This document shows, piece by piece, positions 37,216 to 45,868 of a stretch of DNA of 50,000 nt. The stretch's first letter is position 1, and each line of letters begins with the position of its first letter. Below the pieces are notes generated by a model. The model was not told the origin of the DNA, did not search any database, and saw nothing but the letters and a program-made list of their open reading frames with translations. Source of the DNA: Pseudomonas sp. Its GTDB lineage: Bacteria > Pseudomonadota > Gammaproteobacteria > Pseudomonadales > Pseudomonadaceae. The position numbers were made by a program, and so were the translations under genes. The DNA lies in NCBI RefSeq assembly GCF_030683065.1, contig NZ_JAUXMX010000025.1:1-50000 (forward strand), read 5' to 3'.

Positions 37216-39891
37216 TTATCTCGCTTGAAAAACCCGGATGACCTGACCCAGCGCGGCGTTTTGCTCTGGGGTAATGTCGCGACCTTCGCTGTGCCCGGCA
37301 TTGGCCTGGGTATGCAGGGCCACACCGGAAATCCAGTCGTTGGCAAACACGGCGGTTTGGTCCGTGGCCTGCGCTGGCAGTTGCGGCAATTGTTGGGTGA
37401 TGACGTCACGGTAGAAGGCAAACAAGGCGTCCTTGTTGCCGAGCAACCCCTTGGGGCGCTTTTCCGGTGGCTGGTACATGTGACCGAACCAGGCGACGAA
37501 GTCGTTGAGCACCAATTGCGTGGTGAGCACTTGCCGCTGCACCAGGTTGTCTCGGCGCACGCCGCTTTGCGCGCGCTTGAGCAATGCCTGGCTCAGCTGC
37601 TCGGGCAAGCCCAGGCGGTAAGCCGTGGTGACCAACTCATCAACCAGCGCATCGATCACATCGCGCGGCAAACCCAGCAACTTGAGCAAGCCCTGGCGGT
37701 CGCCCAGCTCACGCAGGTGGCCAACCCAGGCCTGGAACGCCGCCTTGGCGAAACGATGTTCATGGCTTTGCTGCTCGGGTGCAGCCACGGCTGCCGGCTT
37801 GGCGACACTGCCTGAGAAGATATCGAAGCCGTCGTCTTCATCGTGGCTGTCGGCCTGGGCCGCCTGGCCACTCTGCACGGCGGATTCAAAGGCACCACTG
37901 AGGTAGAGGTCACGCAGATGCTCGTCCGGCAGCGCCATGTAGTGCAGTAGCTCGCCGAGCTCTTTCATGCGCTTGACCAGCGGGCGCACAATTTTATTGG
38001 CCTGAGCCTGCTTGATGGCCAACGCCCCCTCGCCATCCAGCTGGAAGTAACTGTTGAGGTAACCCTGCACCTCCTTCGGCCGACCGTGCAACTGATCGGC
38101 GATACGGCGCAGCTTGAATTCCAGGCACGCCAGTGCCGTAAAGCTGTCACTAAAACGGCTGATACCGCCGTCATTCAGCTCAAGCATGGCCTTCCAGGCT
38201 TGCGCCGGGTGGGCAACATGGCGGTTGACCAGCTCACTCTTGCTGAAGGTTTCCCCCAGTTGTTCGAGCATCGGCTTGGTCGTTGCCGTGAAGGACTCTT
38301 CCTGACCCGCTGCACTGAGCGTGATAAAGGAGGTGTCCAGGCGCGGCTTGCGCACCAGGTAGGTGTTATTGAAGGGCGCATTGCCCCACTGCTTCATCCA
38401 CTTCTGGCTGCCAAATCGCTCGACGATGGTCAGCTTGAGCATGTTGTCGCAGGACTCGGGGAAGAGCGCGGGGTCTCGCATGTTCAATGCGCTGCTAATC
38501 CAGCCATCGCACATGGTCAGCGCCCAGATCAGGCCGCTGGCATGACCCTGACGCTCTTCGGCTTCCTCGCCTTGGGTCTTGTTGATCCAGCGCTCAAGCA
38601 CCGGCGCCACGCTGACCACTTCACTTTGTTTGAAGGAGCTGGTGCAGACTACCAACGCGTTCATTTCCTGCTCATCGGTGTAGCGCTCGAACAGATAGGC
38701 AACCTTGCCACGCAGCAACAACTTGCCGATCGGATCAATGATGCTGCCATCACTGGCAACTTCTTCGGCCTCGGAAATCTTCGCCAGCTTGCTGCGCGAG
38801 CGATAGCCGGGGAAGTCGAGCAGATCGACATCATTGACGATCGGATTACCCGGCTCGTTGACCAGGCGGAATATCAGTTCGGTGGTCAGCGCCGCCAGTT
38901 GCGCGCTGGGCAGCAACACCGGCGCTTTGAGTTCGCCGGCAACCAATGGCCGCACTTCCAGGCTGCTGTCTTGGGCGCTACTGCCCAGACGACTGAGGAT
39001 ATCGACGTTCATGATGCTGTTGCTTTGCACGAAGCGCTCGCCGTCGCTGCGTACCAGGGCACTGAGCGGGGCAAAGACGGTGCTCGGCAGGCCCAGCGCG
39101 TGTAACGCCTGCGCCAGACGCACATAGGTTTGTGTCAGCGTGGGTTCTTCACCCCACAGCACCGAGAACAGCTCGGCGCGCTCTGCCACGCTGAGATAAG
39201 GCGCGACCTTGAGCACCCGTGGCCAATACACCGGCTTGAGCTTTTCATCCGCCTTCAACGAAATAATCGCCAGGTAATCGCACAGTGCGACCACGTCATC
39301 ACTGTTGACACCCGGTACCGGCCGCCCCGACTCGCGTCCATCAAAGCGGTGCAACAATGCCTGGATACGCTCGCTGCTGAGGGCGTAATCGACACGTTCC
39401 TGATCGAAGTCGCCAAACCAGATATTGGCCAGGATCTTGGCCAGTTCAATTTCCTGGAACAGGCGCAACTCAACCGGATAAGCAGCATCCGGGCTGGGCT
39501 GGGCACGCCGACTGAAGCGAGTAACCAGGCCGGTGGCCTCCTTACCACCACCGACCGGATTGACGTGCTTGATGAACTCCAGCCGTTGATTGCCGAAATC
39601 GGTTTCCAGATTGCCTGCGCTGTCAGCCGCCAAGGCCGAAATCAGGTAACTCTTGCCCGCCTGGGACAACCCGAAAAAGCCGATGCACATTGGCGTGCCC
39701 GAGGCCCGGCCAAGGCTTTTGGCCAGGTTGCGCGTGCGGTGCAATTCGAAATTGAAACTGTCGGCTTCGGCATCCAGGCGCTTGGCATTGCCACGCACGC
39801 CCTCGACCCACTGCAATGCTTTGCCAGCACCGTCATAGACCGCCTGCCAGGCGTTAATCAGTTCGCGTTGTTCAGAGGTGTGATTGCTCAT
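37216..39891 (-). CDS. srfC: SrfC family protein (large P-loop GTPase-like)
   Basis: 891 aa, cytoplasmic. Walker A is GLSQAGKSY (74-82) in the context CIGFFGLSQAGKSYLISAL. The Walker B / G3 motif is DFPGYRSR (359-366) in LLDFPGYRSR. A Thr/Gly-rich GGGKEATGLVT (113-123) may serve as switch I. This layout is dynamin-like or of the large GTPase type. A long helical C-terminal region follows. SrfC belongs to the SrfABC set first named as SsrB-regulated factors in Salmonella, whose biochemical role is undefined. ATGA overlap with srfB implies coupled translation, so SrfB and SrfC probably work together. Confidence 0.85.
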   Translation of the reverse strand: MSNHTSEQRELINAWQAVYDGAGKALQWVEGVRGNAKRLDAEADSFNFELHRTRNLAKSLGRASGTPMCIGFFGLSQAGKSYLISALAADSAGNLETDFGNQRLEFIKHVNPVGGGKEATGLVTRFSRRAQPSPDAAYPVELRLFQEIELAKILANIWFGDFDQERVDYALSSERIQALLHRFDGRESGRPVPGVNSDDVVALCDYLAIISLKADEKLKPVYWPRVLKVAPYLSVAERAELFSVLWGEEPTLTQTYVRLAQALHALGLPSTVFAPLSALVRSDGERFVQSNSIMNVDILSRLGSSAQDSSLEVRPLVAGELKAPVLLPSAQLAALTTELIFRLVNEPGNPIVNDVDLLDFPGYRSRSKLAKISEAEEVASDGSIIDPIGKLLLRGKVAYLFERYTDEQEMNALVVCTSSFKQSEVVSVAPVLERWINKTQGEEAEERQGHASGLIWALTMCDGWISSALNMRDPALFPESCDNMLKLTIVERFGSQKWMKQWGNAPFNNTYLVRKPRLDTSFITLSAAGQEESFTATTKPMLEQLGETFSKSELVNRHVAHPAQAWKAMLELNDGGISRFSDSFTALACLEFKLRRIADQLHGRPKEVQGYLNSYFQLDGEGALAIKQAQANKIVRPLVKRMKELGELLHYMALPDEHLRDLYLSGAFESAVQSGQAAQADSHDEDDGFDIFSGSVAKPAAVAAPEQQSHEHRFAKAAFQAWVGHLRELGDRQGLLKLLGLPRDVIDALVDELVTTAYRLGLPEQLSQALLKRAQSGVRRDNLVQRQVLTTQLVLNDFVAWFGHMYQPPEKRPKGLLGNKDALFAFYRDVITQQLPQLPAQATDQTAVFANDWISGVALHTQANAGHSEGRDITPEQNAALGQVIRVFQAR

Positions 39892-42800
39892 TTCGGATTC
39901 ACGTTCCCGCTGTCGAGCCAGTAGTCGGAAGCACCATCGTCAGCGCTGGACATGGTGTAGAGCTGGAGCTTCACATCTTTTTTCGGATCGAAGGTGTCTC
40001 CGCCTTCGATGTTGGATTCGATGTTGTCGTCGATTTCCAGCAGGTCACTGATGATCTCGGCATCGCTGCGCTCGGCATCTGCGGCTTTGACCTTGAAGCG
40101 CAACAACAGGTAGGGGTTGAGCCCGTCCGAGGTCTTTTTGCCGCTGAGCTTGGCTTTACCTTTGTCGGTGAGCTGGATCAGGTACAGCGGCGAAGCCACC
40201 CAGCGCTCTGCGCAAAGCTGTCGGTAACCAAGACGTAAACGGCCCTGGACGGGCAACTGCGGCCCATCGATAGCATCGTCGTGGAGTACCAGGCGGCCGT
40301 TATCGGTGGTGACATCGCGGTACAGCACATCGCTGTCAGTGATCAGGTTATTGGTGTCGAGCGTGCCGATATGGCGCATGGTCGAGTAGGGTTTGAGCCG
40401 GCTGACCCCGAAGTAGAAATTGGAGATATTGCGCTGCTCGCTGAGCAGACACAGCATCGCGCCAACGGCGGCGGTGCTTTTCGGGTCATCGATCTGACCG
40501 TTCTTGTGGAACGGATACCAGCCACCCGTGCGGTAGCCCTGCATCGGGATGATGCGCCCCGGGGGCAACGGCAGGTTCTTGCGGATATGCGCCTGCACAC
40601 CCGCCAAACGCGAAGGTCGGCCAGTCAATAACAGGGCGTCGCAGGGGTACTGGAAGATCACCTCGCAGAGGGCATCGAGAATCTTCGTCAGGTTGATCTG
40701 ATCGTTGAGAAATGCGCCATGGATAGCACTCAGATCAAGCTGGATTTCCACCTGCTGCAGGTTGAAATCCGCGCTGCCGCCGTCGGCCCGGCGCACGGCG
40801 CTGGCCACGTAATTGCGTACACCCTCGCTGACGGCGTCAGCGCCCAGCAGCTCGGCATAGGTATGGGTGCTGATGTCGCTCGGTTGCTCGGGGTTGTACT
40901 GCTCGTAGGCCTTGAGTAACGCCAGCCCAAGCGGGGTAAAGACCTGCAGGTTGAGTTGCTGGCGCAGCACGGCCTCTTGGGCGGTGACGGTCTCCTTGCC
41001 GCTGAGTTTGGACAACAGCGAATCGGGGGCCTTCACTCCCACGCCGCGCAAGGCACGGGTAAAGCTCGGCAGGACAAAGCGCTGAATGATGTCCAGCAAA
41101 ATGTCGTCACCGGCGACCTTGAAGCTGTCGCGAAAGCGCTGCTCGGGGATAATCGATACGTTGCTGCCAGCGCTGTTTTCCGTGCCTCGCTCAATCCGGT
41201 AGTCAGTAATGACCAAATCCGTCGTGCCACCGCCGATGTCGATACTGGCCAGCGTGATGCGCTCGCGATCCTTCTTGTCAGGACGGGCCAAGCTGTCAAA
41301 AAACTCCTCGGGGTGACCCGCGAAATTTTCCCGCACCTCGGTATACAGGTAGACCAATTGGCCGCAGGAAGCTTCGTCCCACTCCACCTTGATCTTGGGC
41401 AACGGGATACGCGGCAGCGGAACCCCGCTGTTGCTCTTGTTCGACTTGCTCGGGTCCAGGTCACCCTCATGCCAGCCCATGCACTTCCAAACCAACGCAA
41501 TGGCTTGCAGCATGCGGTCGTTGAGAATGCTGCGCTCAGCCTGCGTCATGCCTGGCGGCACGGTCAGGGTGATGCTCGACAATTGCCGCGGGCGGTCCGT
41601 GTGGCCCTGACGCGTACGCTGGGCTGGGCTGTTGATCTGCGACAACGCCTGGGTCAGCACCTCGGCGAGCATGAAGGTCATCAGCGAGCTGCGCGAGTAC
41701 TGCGGCGAAAACGCAGGCAAACGGTCATCTTCGTTTTTCAGCTTGTAAAACGCCTGCCCCAGCTTGGTGATCTTGTGTGAAAAGGGGGCCGCTGTCGCCT
41801 TGGGCTCCTGGCTGGTTTTCAGGTGCGAGCAGTTGAATCGCCAGCCATGGGTGTAACCCTCTTCATCCCACAAATAACGCTTCGGACTGGACAACCCGGT
41901 CGACCCTTCAGTGCCGCGACGCTGGCCGGCAAGGCGCGCCGCCTCACTGCCGACACGGGCAATGGTCGGCCACTGGAACGCATCATGACGACCGCTCTGG
42001 CCAGAGAAATTTTCTTTGCCGAACGTCGCCTGGGTGAATTCGATCCGGCTTTCAAATGGGTGGCTGTAGACCTGCTCGGGGCGGCTCAGGTCGCGCAGCT
42101 GCAGGGCGTAATTGGCGCTCATGCCATCGCCCGCCTGGCCGTGATTTTCGATCAGGATGCCGCAGGTGCGCGAGTTGCCAACATCGAGAACCAGGTCAAC
42201 CGTGATGGGCGGATCAATCGAATCGACGCCGTTGGCACCTAGCTTGATTTGTGGAATATCGACCTTGGCCGGCTCGCTGCTGCGCTGCTCCGGTATCGGT
42301 TTGGCCAGCAGGCTGAGCAGATTCAGGTAATGCGCAATGTGCTTCTGCTCGGCAATGTCTTCGTTATTGCTTTCCTCGGTGCGGTGCTTGTTGGCCTCAA
42401 GGTAGATTTCCTTGAGCCACTCCTGCACCCACTTGTGGTCCATGAACCAGCGGGTCTGCTTGGCATTGCAGGCCAGGCGAAACAACGCACCGGCATTGAC
42501 ATCTTCGCGGGTCGGCGCCAGGTACTGCATGCCATTGCTGACACGCATTACGCGGGTATCAAACGCCACGGTGAGGCGATGGGTGTGGCCGTCTATATCC
42601 GGCTCATCGAGCTGCACCATGCGCATCCGCGCCCAGTTACTCGGGCCTTCGTCATAGCGCTCAGGGTGCATAAACCGGAAGAACGGCACAGGCAGCCATA
42701 GGCCGTTAAGCAGCTCAAGGCTGCTCTGCATGCTGACACGAAGGTCCTCATCGGTTTCACTGATCAGGCGCTCCTGCTGCTGCGCCTTGTCCAGGCTTTC

Positions 42801-43016
42801 ACCGCTTTTGCCTTCGGTGCTGATCGGCCCCAGGTGAAAATATTCGCCGGTTTCCTTGTTCTGCAGCAGGCGCGCGATCAATGCGTTGCCCATCTTGGCA
42901 AACAGCCCCGACGGCTCCTTGCGTAGATCAAGGGTCAGGGCGAAATCCATAAACTGGATACCGCTATCGTTAACCAGGGTGACGGTTTCTTCGAATTGCG
43001 TGAGTTCTGGCAGCAT
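39888..43016 (-). CDS. srfB: SrfB family protein (actin/Hsp70-like ATPase fold)
   Basis: 1042 aa, cytoplasmic. An N-terminal extension of about 265 residues precedes an actin/Hsp70-like fold. Phosphate-1 motif: LVLDVGNSRT (275-284). Motif resembling the Hsp70 VPAYF segment: ITLTVPPGMTQAER (482-495). Phosphate-2 motif: SIDIGGGTTDLVI (591-603). VAGDDI follows (634-639). Adenosine motif: ALLLTGRPSRLAG (794-806). The C-terminal about 180 residues are specific to the family. Matches the SrfB family in size. It is 13 bases after srfA and overlaps srfC by ATGA. It may switch or polymerise with ATP, but that is inferred from the fold only. Confidence 0.85.
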   Translation of the reverse strand: MLPELTQFEETVTLVNDSGIQFMDFALTLDLRKEPSGLFAKMGNALIARLLQNKETGEYFHLGPISTEGKSGESLDKAQQQERLISETDEDLRVSMQSSLELLNGLWLPVPFFRFMHPERYDEGPSNWARMRMVQLDEPDIDGHTHRLTVAFDTRVMRVSNGMQYLAPTREDVNAGALFRLACNAKQTRWFMDHKWVQEWLKEIYLEANKHRTEESNNEDIAEQKHIAHYLNLLSLLAKPIPEQRSSEPAKVDIPQIKLGANGVDSIDPPITVDLVLDVGNSRTCGILIENHGQAGDGMSANYALQLRDLSRPEQVYSHPFESRIEFTQATFGKENFSGQSGRHDAFQWPTIARVGSEAARLAGQRRGTEGSTGLSSPKRYLWDEEGYTHGWRFNCSHLKTSQEPKATAAPFSHKITKLGQAFYKLKNEDDRLPAFSPQYSRSSLMTFMLAEVLTQALSQINSPAQRTRQGHTDRPRQLSSITLTVPPGMTQAERSILNDRMLQAIALVWKCMGWHEGDLDPSKSNKSNSGVPLPRIPLPKIKVEWDEASCGQLVYLYTEVRENFAGHPEEFFDSLARPDKKDRERITLASIDIGGGTTDLVITDYRIERGTENSAGSNVSIIPEQRFRDSFKVAGDDILLDIIQRFVLPSFTRALRGVGVKAPDSLLSKLSGKETVTAQEAVLRQQLNLQVFTPLGLALLKAYEQYNPEQPSDISTHTYAELLGADAVSEGVRNYVASAVRRADGGSADFNLQQVEIQLDLSAIHGAFLNDQINLTKILDALCEVIFQYPCDALLLTGRPSRLAGVQAHIRKNLPLPPGRIIPMQGYRTGGWYPFHKNGQIDDPKSTAAVGAMLCLLSEQRNISNFYFGVSRLKPYSTMRHIGTLDTNNLITDSDVLYRDVTTDNGRLVLHDDAIDGPQLPVQGRLRLGYRQLCAERWVASPLYLIQLTDKGKAKLSGKKTSDGLNPYLLLRFKVKAADAERSDAEIISDLLEIDDNIESNIEGGDTFDPKKDVKLQLYTMSSADDGASDYWLDSGNVNPK

Positions 43017-43029
43017 GAGATGGGGGGCC

Positions 43030-44421
43030 TTATTCGCCTACTTTCCGCATTGACATGGGGAATTGTTCGTTACCGTAACTGCCCGTACAGTCGGCGATGC
43101 TTTGTGCGCCAGGCTTGCACTGCACTTGGGGCATGTCGTAATTGCTGCCGTCGGTGCAACCCGCCAACCCCTGGCTATTGATGGCCAGGCTGCCATCGAC
43201 CATGGCGGCACCTACCGCCCCGGTACATGACACGCCATCCGGGCGGCTGACCGTGACATTGCCCTGGCCATCCTTGAAGTCATATTCCAGACGCAGTGGC
43301 TTACCTGTGCGGCGATCCTGAATACCCGCACCGGCGCGGTACTGACCATCGAGAAAGTCTGCCGGCCCCTCATCCGCGTCTGGCGGGATGCTCAACGCAG
43401 GCGGCTGCGCGGGTTCGCCAGAGGCGTCCTCGTCCAGGGTTGGTGGCTGGGGTGTTTCGCCTGGCGGCGCAGGCTCTGCCGCTGGCTCCGGCGGTGTCTG
43501 GGGTTGTTCTTCGGGTGGCTGAGGCGTATCGCCGGCAGGCGCTGCATCCTCACGCGGCAGGTCGGGTAGCCCACTGCCTGATGGGGCAGCCGGTACAGCG
43601 CCGTTCAAGACGGGCGCACCACCGAGGCCAACACCGGGCACACGCACATCAGGCATGACCAGATCAGGCGCACTCAAACCAGGCAAGTCAAACCCCGGCA
43701 CCTTCACATCCGGCATGCAGCCGCGCAGAAGGCTGAGCAATAAAAGCAACAACAACAGCATCAGTAATGGCCAAAGCCACCAGAAGCGCCGCCACCAGGG
43801 TTTACTGACTTGAATAACGTCGGCTGCGGGGGGTGGGCTGAGCAGCGGCGCCGCACCAGGGTGCTCGGCGCCGCCACTGATAACAGCTGCCGGACGCGGG
43901 GCCAGAAAGAACAGGGGCTCACGCTGACGGTCGTCTTCGCTGAGGATGAAGCCCCAGAAACTAAGCACCGGTTGATCGTAGAGCTCGCTTACCCCTTGAG
44001 CATCAAGGCGTTCGGTTTTGACGATATAGACGTAGGCGTCGTCTGGACTGAACGGAGCCAGGCCGAGTAGTTTGCCAAAAATCACCAGATCGCTTTGCTT
44101 GCTTTTGTCGCCGGAGAGGATCAGCGACTGGCTCATTTCAGCAATGCTGGCCTTGAAGGCATTCAGCTTGGCGCGGGCATCGTCGCGCTCGCCTTCGGTG
44201 GCCGCCGACCACGGGATGACATCACCCTGAACCGGGCTGTACCAGTCAATCACACTGCCTTGCTCGTTGCTTTTCGGCACGGCAAGGAATTTGGCAATAA
44301 GGGGATTTTTACGGGTCAATGCCGCAATGATTTGCAGCGCAGCCTTGTAAACAGGCTGGCCCGTCTCACCCATCGCAATAAATTCATCGCTTTTGCCAGT
44401 GCGCAGCAGTGCTCCGTGCAT
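43030..44421 (-). CDS. srfA: SrfA family protein, bitopic membrane anchor
   Basis: About 463 aa from ATG 44421, chosen because AAGGA lies 9 bases upstream; the ATG at 44430 is directly after that AAGGA. Numbering below is from 44430. The cytoplasmic N-domain (about 1-200) has SVIDWYSPVQGDVIPW. A membrane helix (215-236) follows WWRR, so the C-terminus should be periplasmic. A Pro/Glu-rich linker (about 240-345) precedes a C-terminal domain with four Cys (CTGAVG, GCTDGS, QCKPG, DCTGS). Naming rests on position before srfB and overall architecture. It is the first gene of the operon. The 165-base upstream gap has an AT-rich stretch with TACAAT (minus strand, 44459-44454). Confidence 0.7.
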   Translation of the reverse strand: MHGALLRTGKSDEFIAMGETGQPVYKAALQIIAALTRKNPLIAKFLAVPKSNEQGSVIDWYSPVQGDVIPWSAATEGERDDARAKLNAFKASIAEMSQSLILSGDKSKQSDLVIFGKLLGLAPFSPDDAYVYIVKTERLDAQGVSELYDQPVLSFWGFILSEDDRQREPLFFLAPRPAAVISGGAEHPGAAPLLSPPPAADVIQVSKPWWRRFWWLWPLLMLLLLLLLLSLLRGCMPDVKVPGFDLPGLSAPDLVMPDVRVPGVGLGGAPVLNGAVPAAPSGSGLPDLPREDAAPAGDTPQPPEEQPQTPPEPAAEPAPPGETPQPPTLDEDASGEPAQPPALSIPPDADEGPADFLDGQYRAGAGIQDRRTGKPLRLEYDFKDGQGNVTVSRPDGVSCTGAVGAAMVDGSLAINSQGLAGCTDGSNYDMPQVQCKPGAQSIADCTGSYGNEQFPMSMRKVGE

Positions 44422-44453
44422 ACATTCCATTCCTTGAACTAGCCGCGCTTAAA

Positions 44454-44459
44454 ATTGTA
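44454..44459 (-). promoter_or_regulatory. Possible -10 element of the srfA operon
   Basis: TACAAT on the minus strand, 33 bases before the chosen srfA start, in a locally AT-rich stretch. No convincing -35 lies at 17 bases. No sigma-54 motif was found here. Confidence 0.3.
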
Positions 44460-44594
44460 ACAGCGATTACCGGTAGCCTATTGGGAGTAGTGGCAAAAAG
44501 CAATCTTCGTCAATTTACAAGCGCCACATTTCCAGCCAAATACGGACTGCTCGGGCGTCTGCTCAACAACTGCCCGCACATGCCAACCGCCGGA

Positions 44595-45503
44595 TCAAGG
44601 CCCGAGCAGACGCAATATGGCCGGCAGACTGGCGGCTGCCAGCAGCGTCTGCAGGGTTATGATCCCGGCCATCAGGTGGCTGTCGCCGCCCAGTTGGCGG
44701 GTCAGTACGTAGGCAGTCGGGGCCGTCGGCAGGGCGAAGAACAGCACCAGTACGCTGCTTTCCATCGGCGGCAAGTGCAGGCCGTAGGCCACGGCCCAGG
44801 CCAGTAACGGCATGACCAATAGACGCAGGCTACTGTTCCAGGCCAAGGCGGGAATCTCGCCGCCGAGCTGTTCGGGCTTCAGGGCCGCGCCAACGCAGAG
44901 CAGCCCAAGCGGCAGGCTGGCAGCAGCGAGCAGGCCGAGCAGACGCTCGCTGCCGCCGGGCAGGCCAAGCCCGCTGAGGTTGACCAGGGCGCCGCCGAGG
45001 CAGGCGAGGATCAGCGGGTTTTTGAGAATTGGCAGCAGCAGGCTGCGCGCGCTGACGCCGCGCTCAGCCGTCAGCGACCAGACCGACAGCACGTTGACCG
45101 TCGGCACCATCAAGGCCAGCATCAAGGCGGCCAGCGCCAGGCCCTCCTGGCCATACAGGCTGCCCACTGCGGCCAGCCCCAGGTAGGTGTTGAAGCGCAA
45201 CGCGCCCTGGGTGAACGCCCCAAAGCGCCCGGCGGGCCAGCCGCGCAAGCGCCGCAGCACGAGCAACCCCAGCCAGGCACTTCCCAGGCCGAGCAATACC
45301 GCCAGGGCCAGACGCGGCAGCGCAGGATTGTCCAGCGGTGCGTTGGCCAGGCTGCTGAACAGCAGAGCAGGAAACAGGATGAAGTAATTCAGTCGCTCGG
45401 CGCCGGGCCAGAAGGCTTCGTTGGGGAAGTCCCAGCGGCGTAGGTAAAAGCCGGCGACGATCAAGGCGAACAATGGCCACAAGGCCAGCAATAATTCCAG
45501 CAC
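44595..45503 (-). CDS. AEC (auxin efflux carrier)-family transporter
   Basis: 302 aa from GTG 45503, preferred over the upstream TTG 45521 because GGGGG lies 6 bases upstream. About ten membrane helices in the five-plus-five AEC arrangement. Motifs include LWPLFALIVAGFYLRR at the start and a C-terminal SVLVLFFALPTAPTAYVLTRQLGGD, typical of AEC permeases. Bacterial members include malonate and malate carriers, but the substrate is unknown here. It ends 164 bases upstream of the srfA operon on the same strand; no clear terminator separates them, so readthrough is possible. Confidence 0.85.
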   Translation of the reverse strand: MLELLLALWPLFALIVAGFYLRRWDFPNEAFWPGAERLNYFILFPALLFSSLANAPLDNPALPRLALAVLLGLGSAWLGLLVLRRLRGWPAGRFGAFTQGALRFNTYLGLAAVGSLYGQEGLALAALMLALMVPTVNVLSVWSLTAERGVSARSLLLPILKNPLILACLGGALVNLSGLGLPGGSERLLGLLAAASLPLGLLCVGAALKPEQLGGEIPALAWNSSLRLLVMPLLAWAVAYGLHLPPMESSVLVLFFALPTAPTAYVLTRQLGGDSHLMAGIITLQTLLAAASLPAILRLLGP

Positions 45504-45603
45504 GGCAACCCCCGCCAGCAAACCAGCTGGTCATCTTGGCGAGCGCGCTACAACGACGCAAGGGCGCTATAAAAGTATCGCCAGTGCATGCGGAGTAACG
45601 CTT

Positions 45604-45804
45604 ATGAGCGAGATCCACTACGGTGGCTGCCAGTGCGGCGCCTTGCGTTATCAATTCCGCGCAGCATTGCGCGACATCGCCCATTGTCACTGCTCGATCT
45701 GCCGACGCACCACCGGCGGCATACCCACCACCTGGCTGCAACTGGATGGGCACTTGCCGCAGGAGCAGCAGGAGTTCATTGCCGACTCCGACCGTCCCAG
45801 GTAG
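45604..45804 (+). pseudogene. Truncated GFA (glutathione-dependent formaldehyde-activating) family gene
   Basis: 66 codons from ATG 45604, with GGAG at 45592-45595. It has the N-terminal zinc motifs of GFA-like proteins: GGCQCGALRYQF (8-19) and HCHCSICRRTTGG (27-39). Family members are usually 120-150 aa, and the second half with its FCxxCG-type motif is missing here. The stop TAG (45802-45804) lies in the first arm (GTAG) of the palindromic element at 45801-45848. The gene seems to have lost its 3' half at this point, so I call it a pseudogene, though a short product may be made. Confidence 0.7.
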
Positions 45805-45848
45805 GGTGCGCCCGACCACAATACGTTGGTGCGCACGGCGCACCCTAC
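45801..45848. repeat. Palindromic element at the truncated GFA gene
   Basis: GTAGGGTGCGCC (45801-45812) and GGCGCACCCTAC (45837-45848) are perfect 12-bp inverted arms around a 24-base loop that contains GGTGCGCAC. It shares arms with the element at 24821-24892. Confidence 0.75.
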
Positions 45849-45868
45849 AGGCCGGCTTTGCGGTCAGC

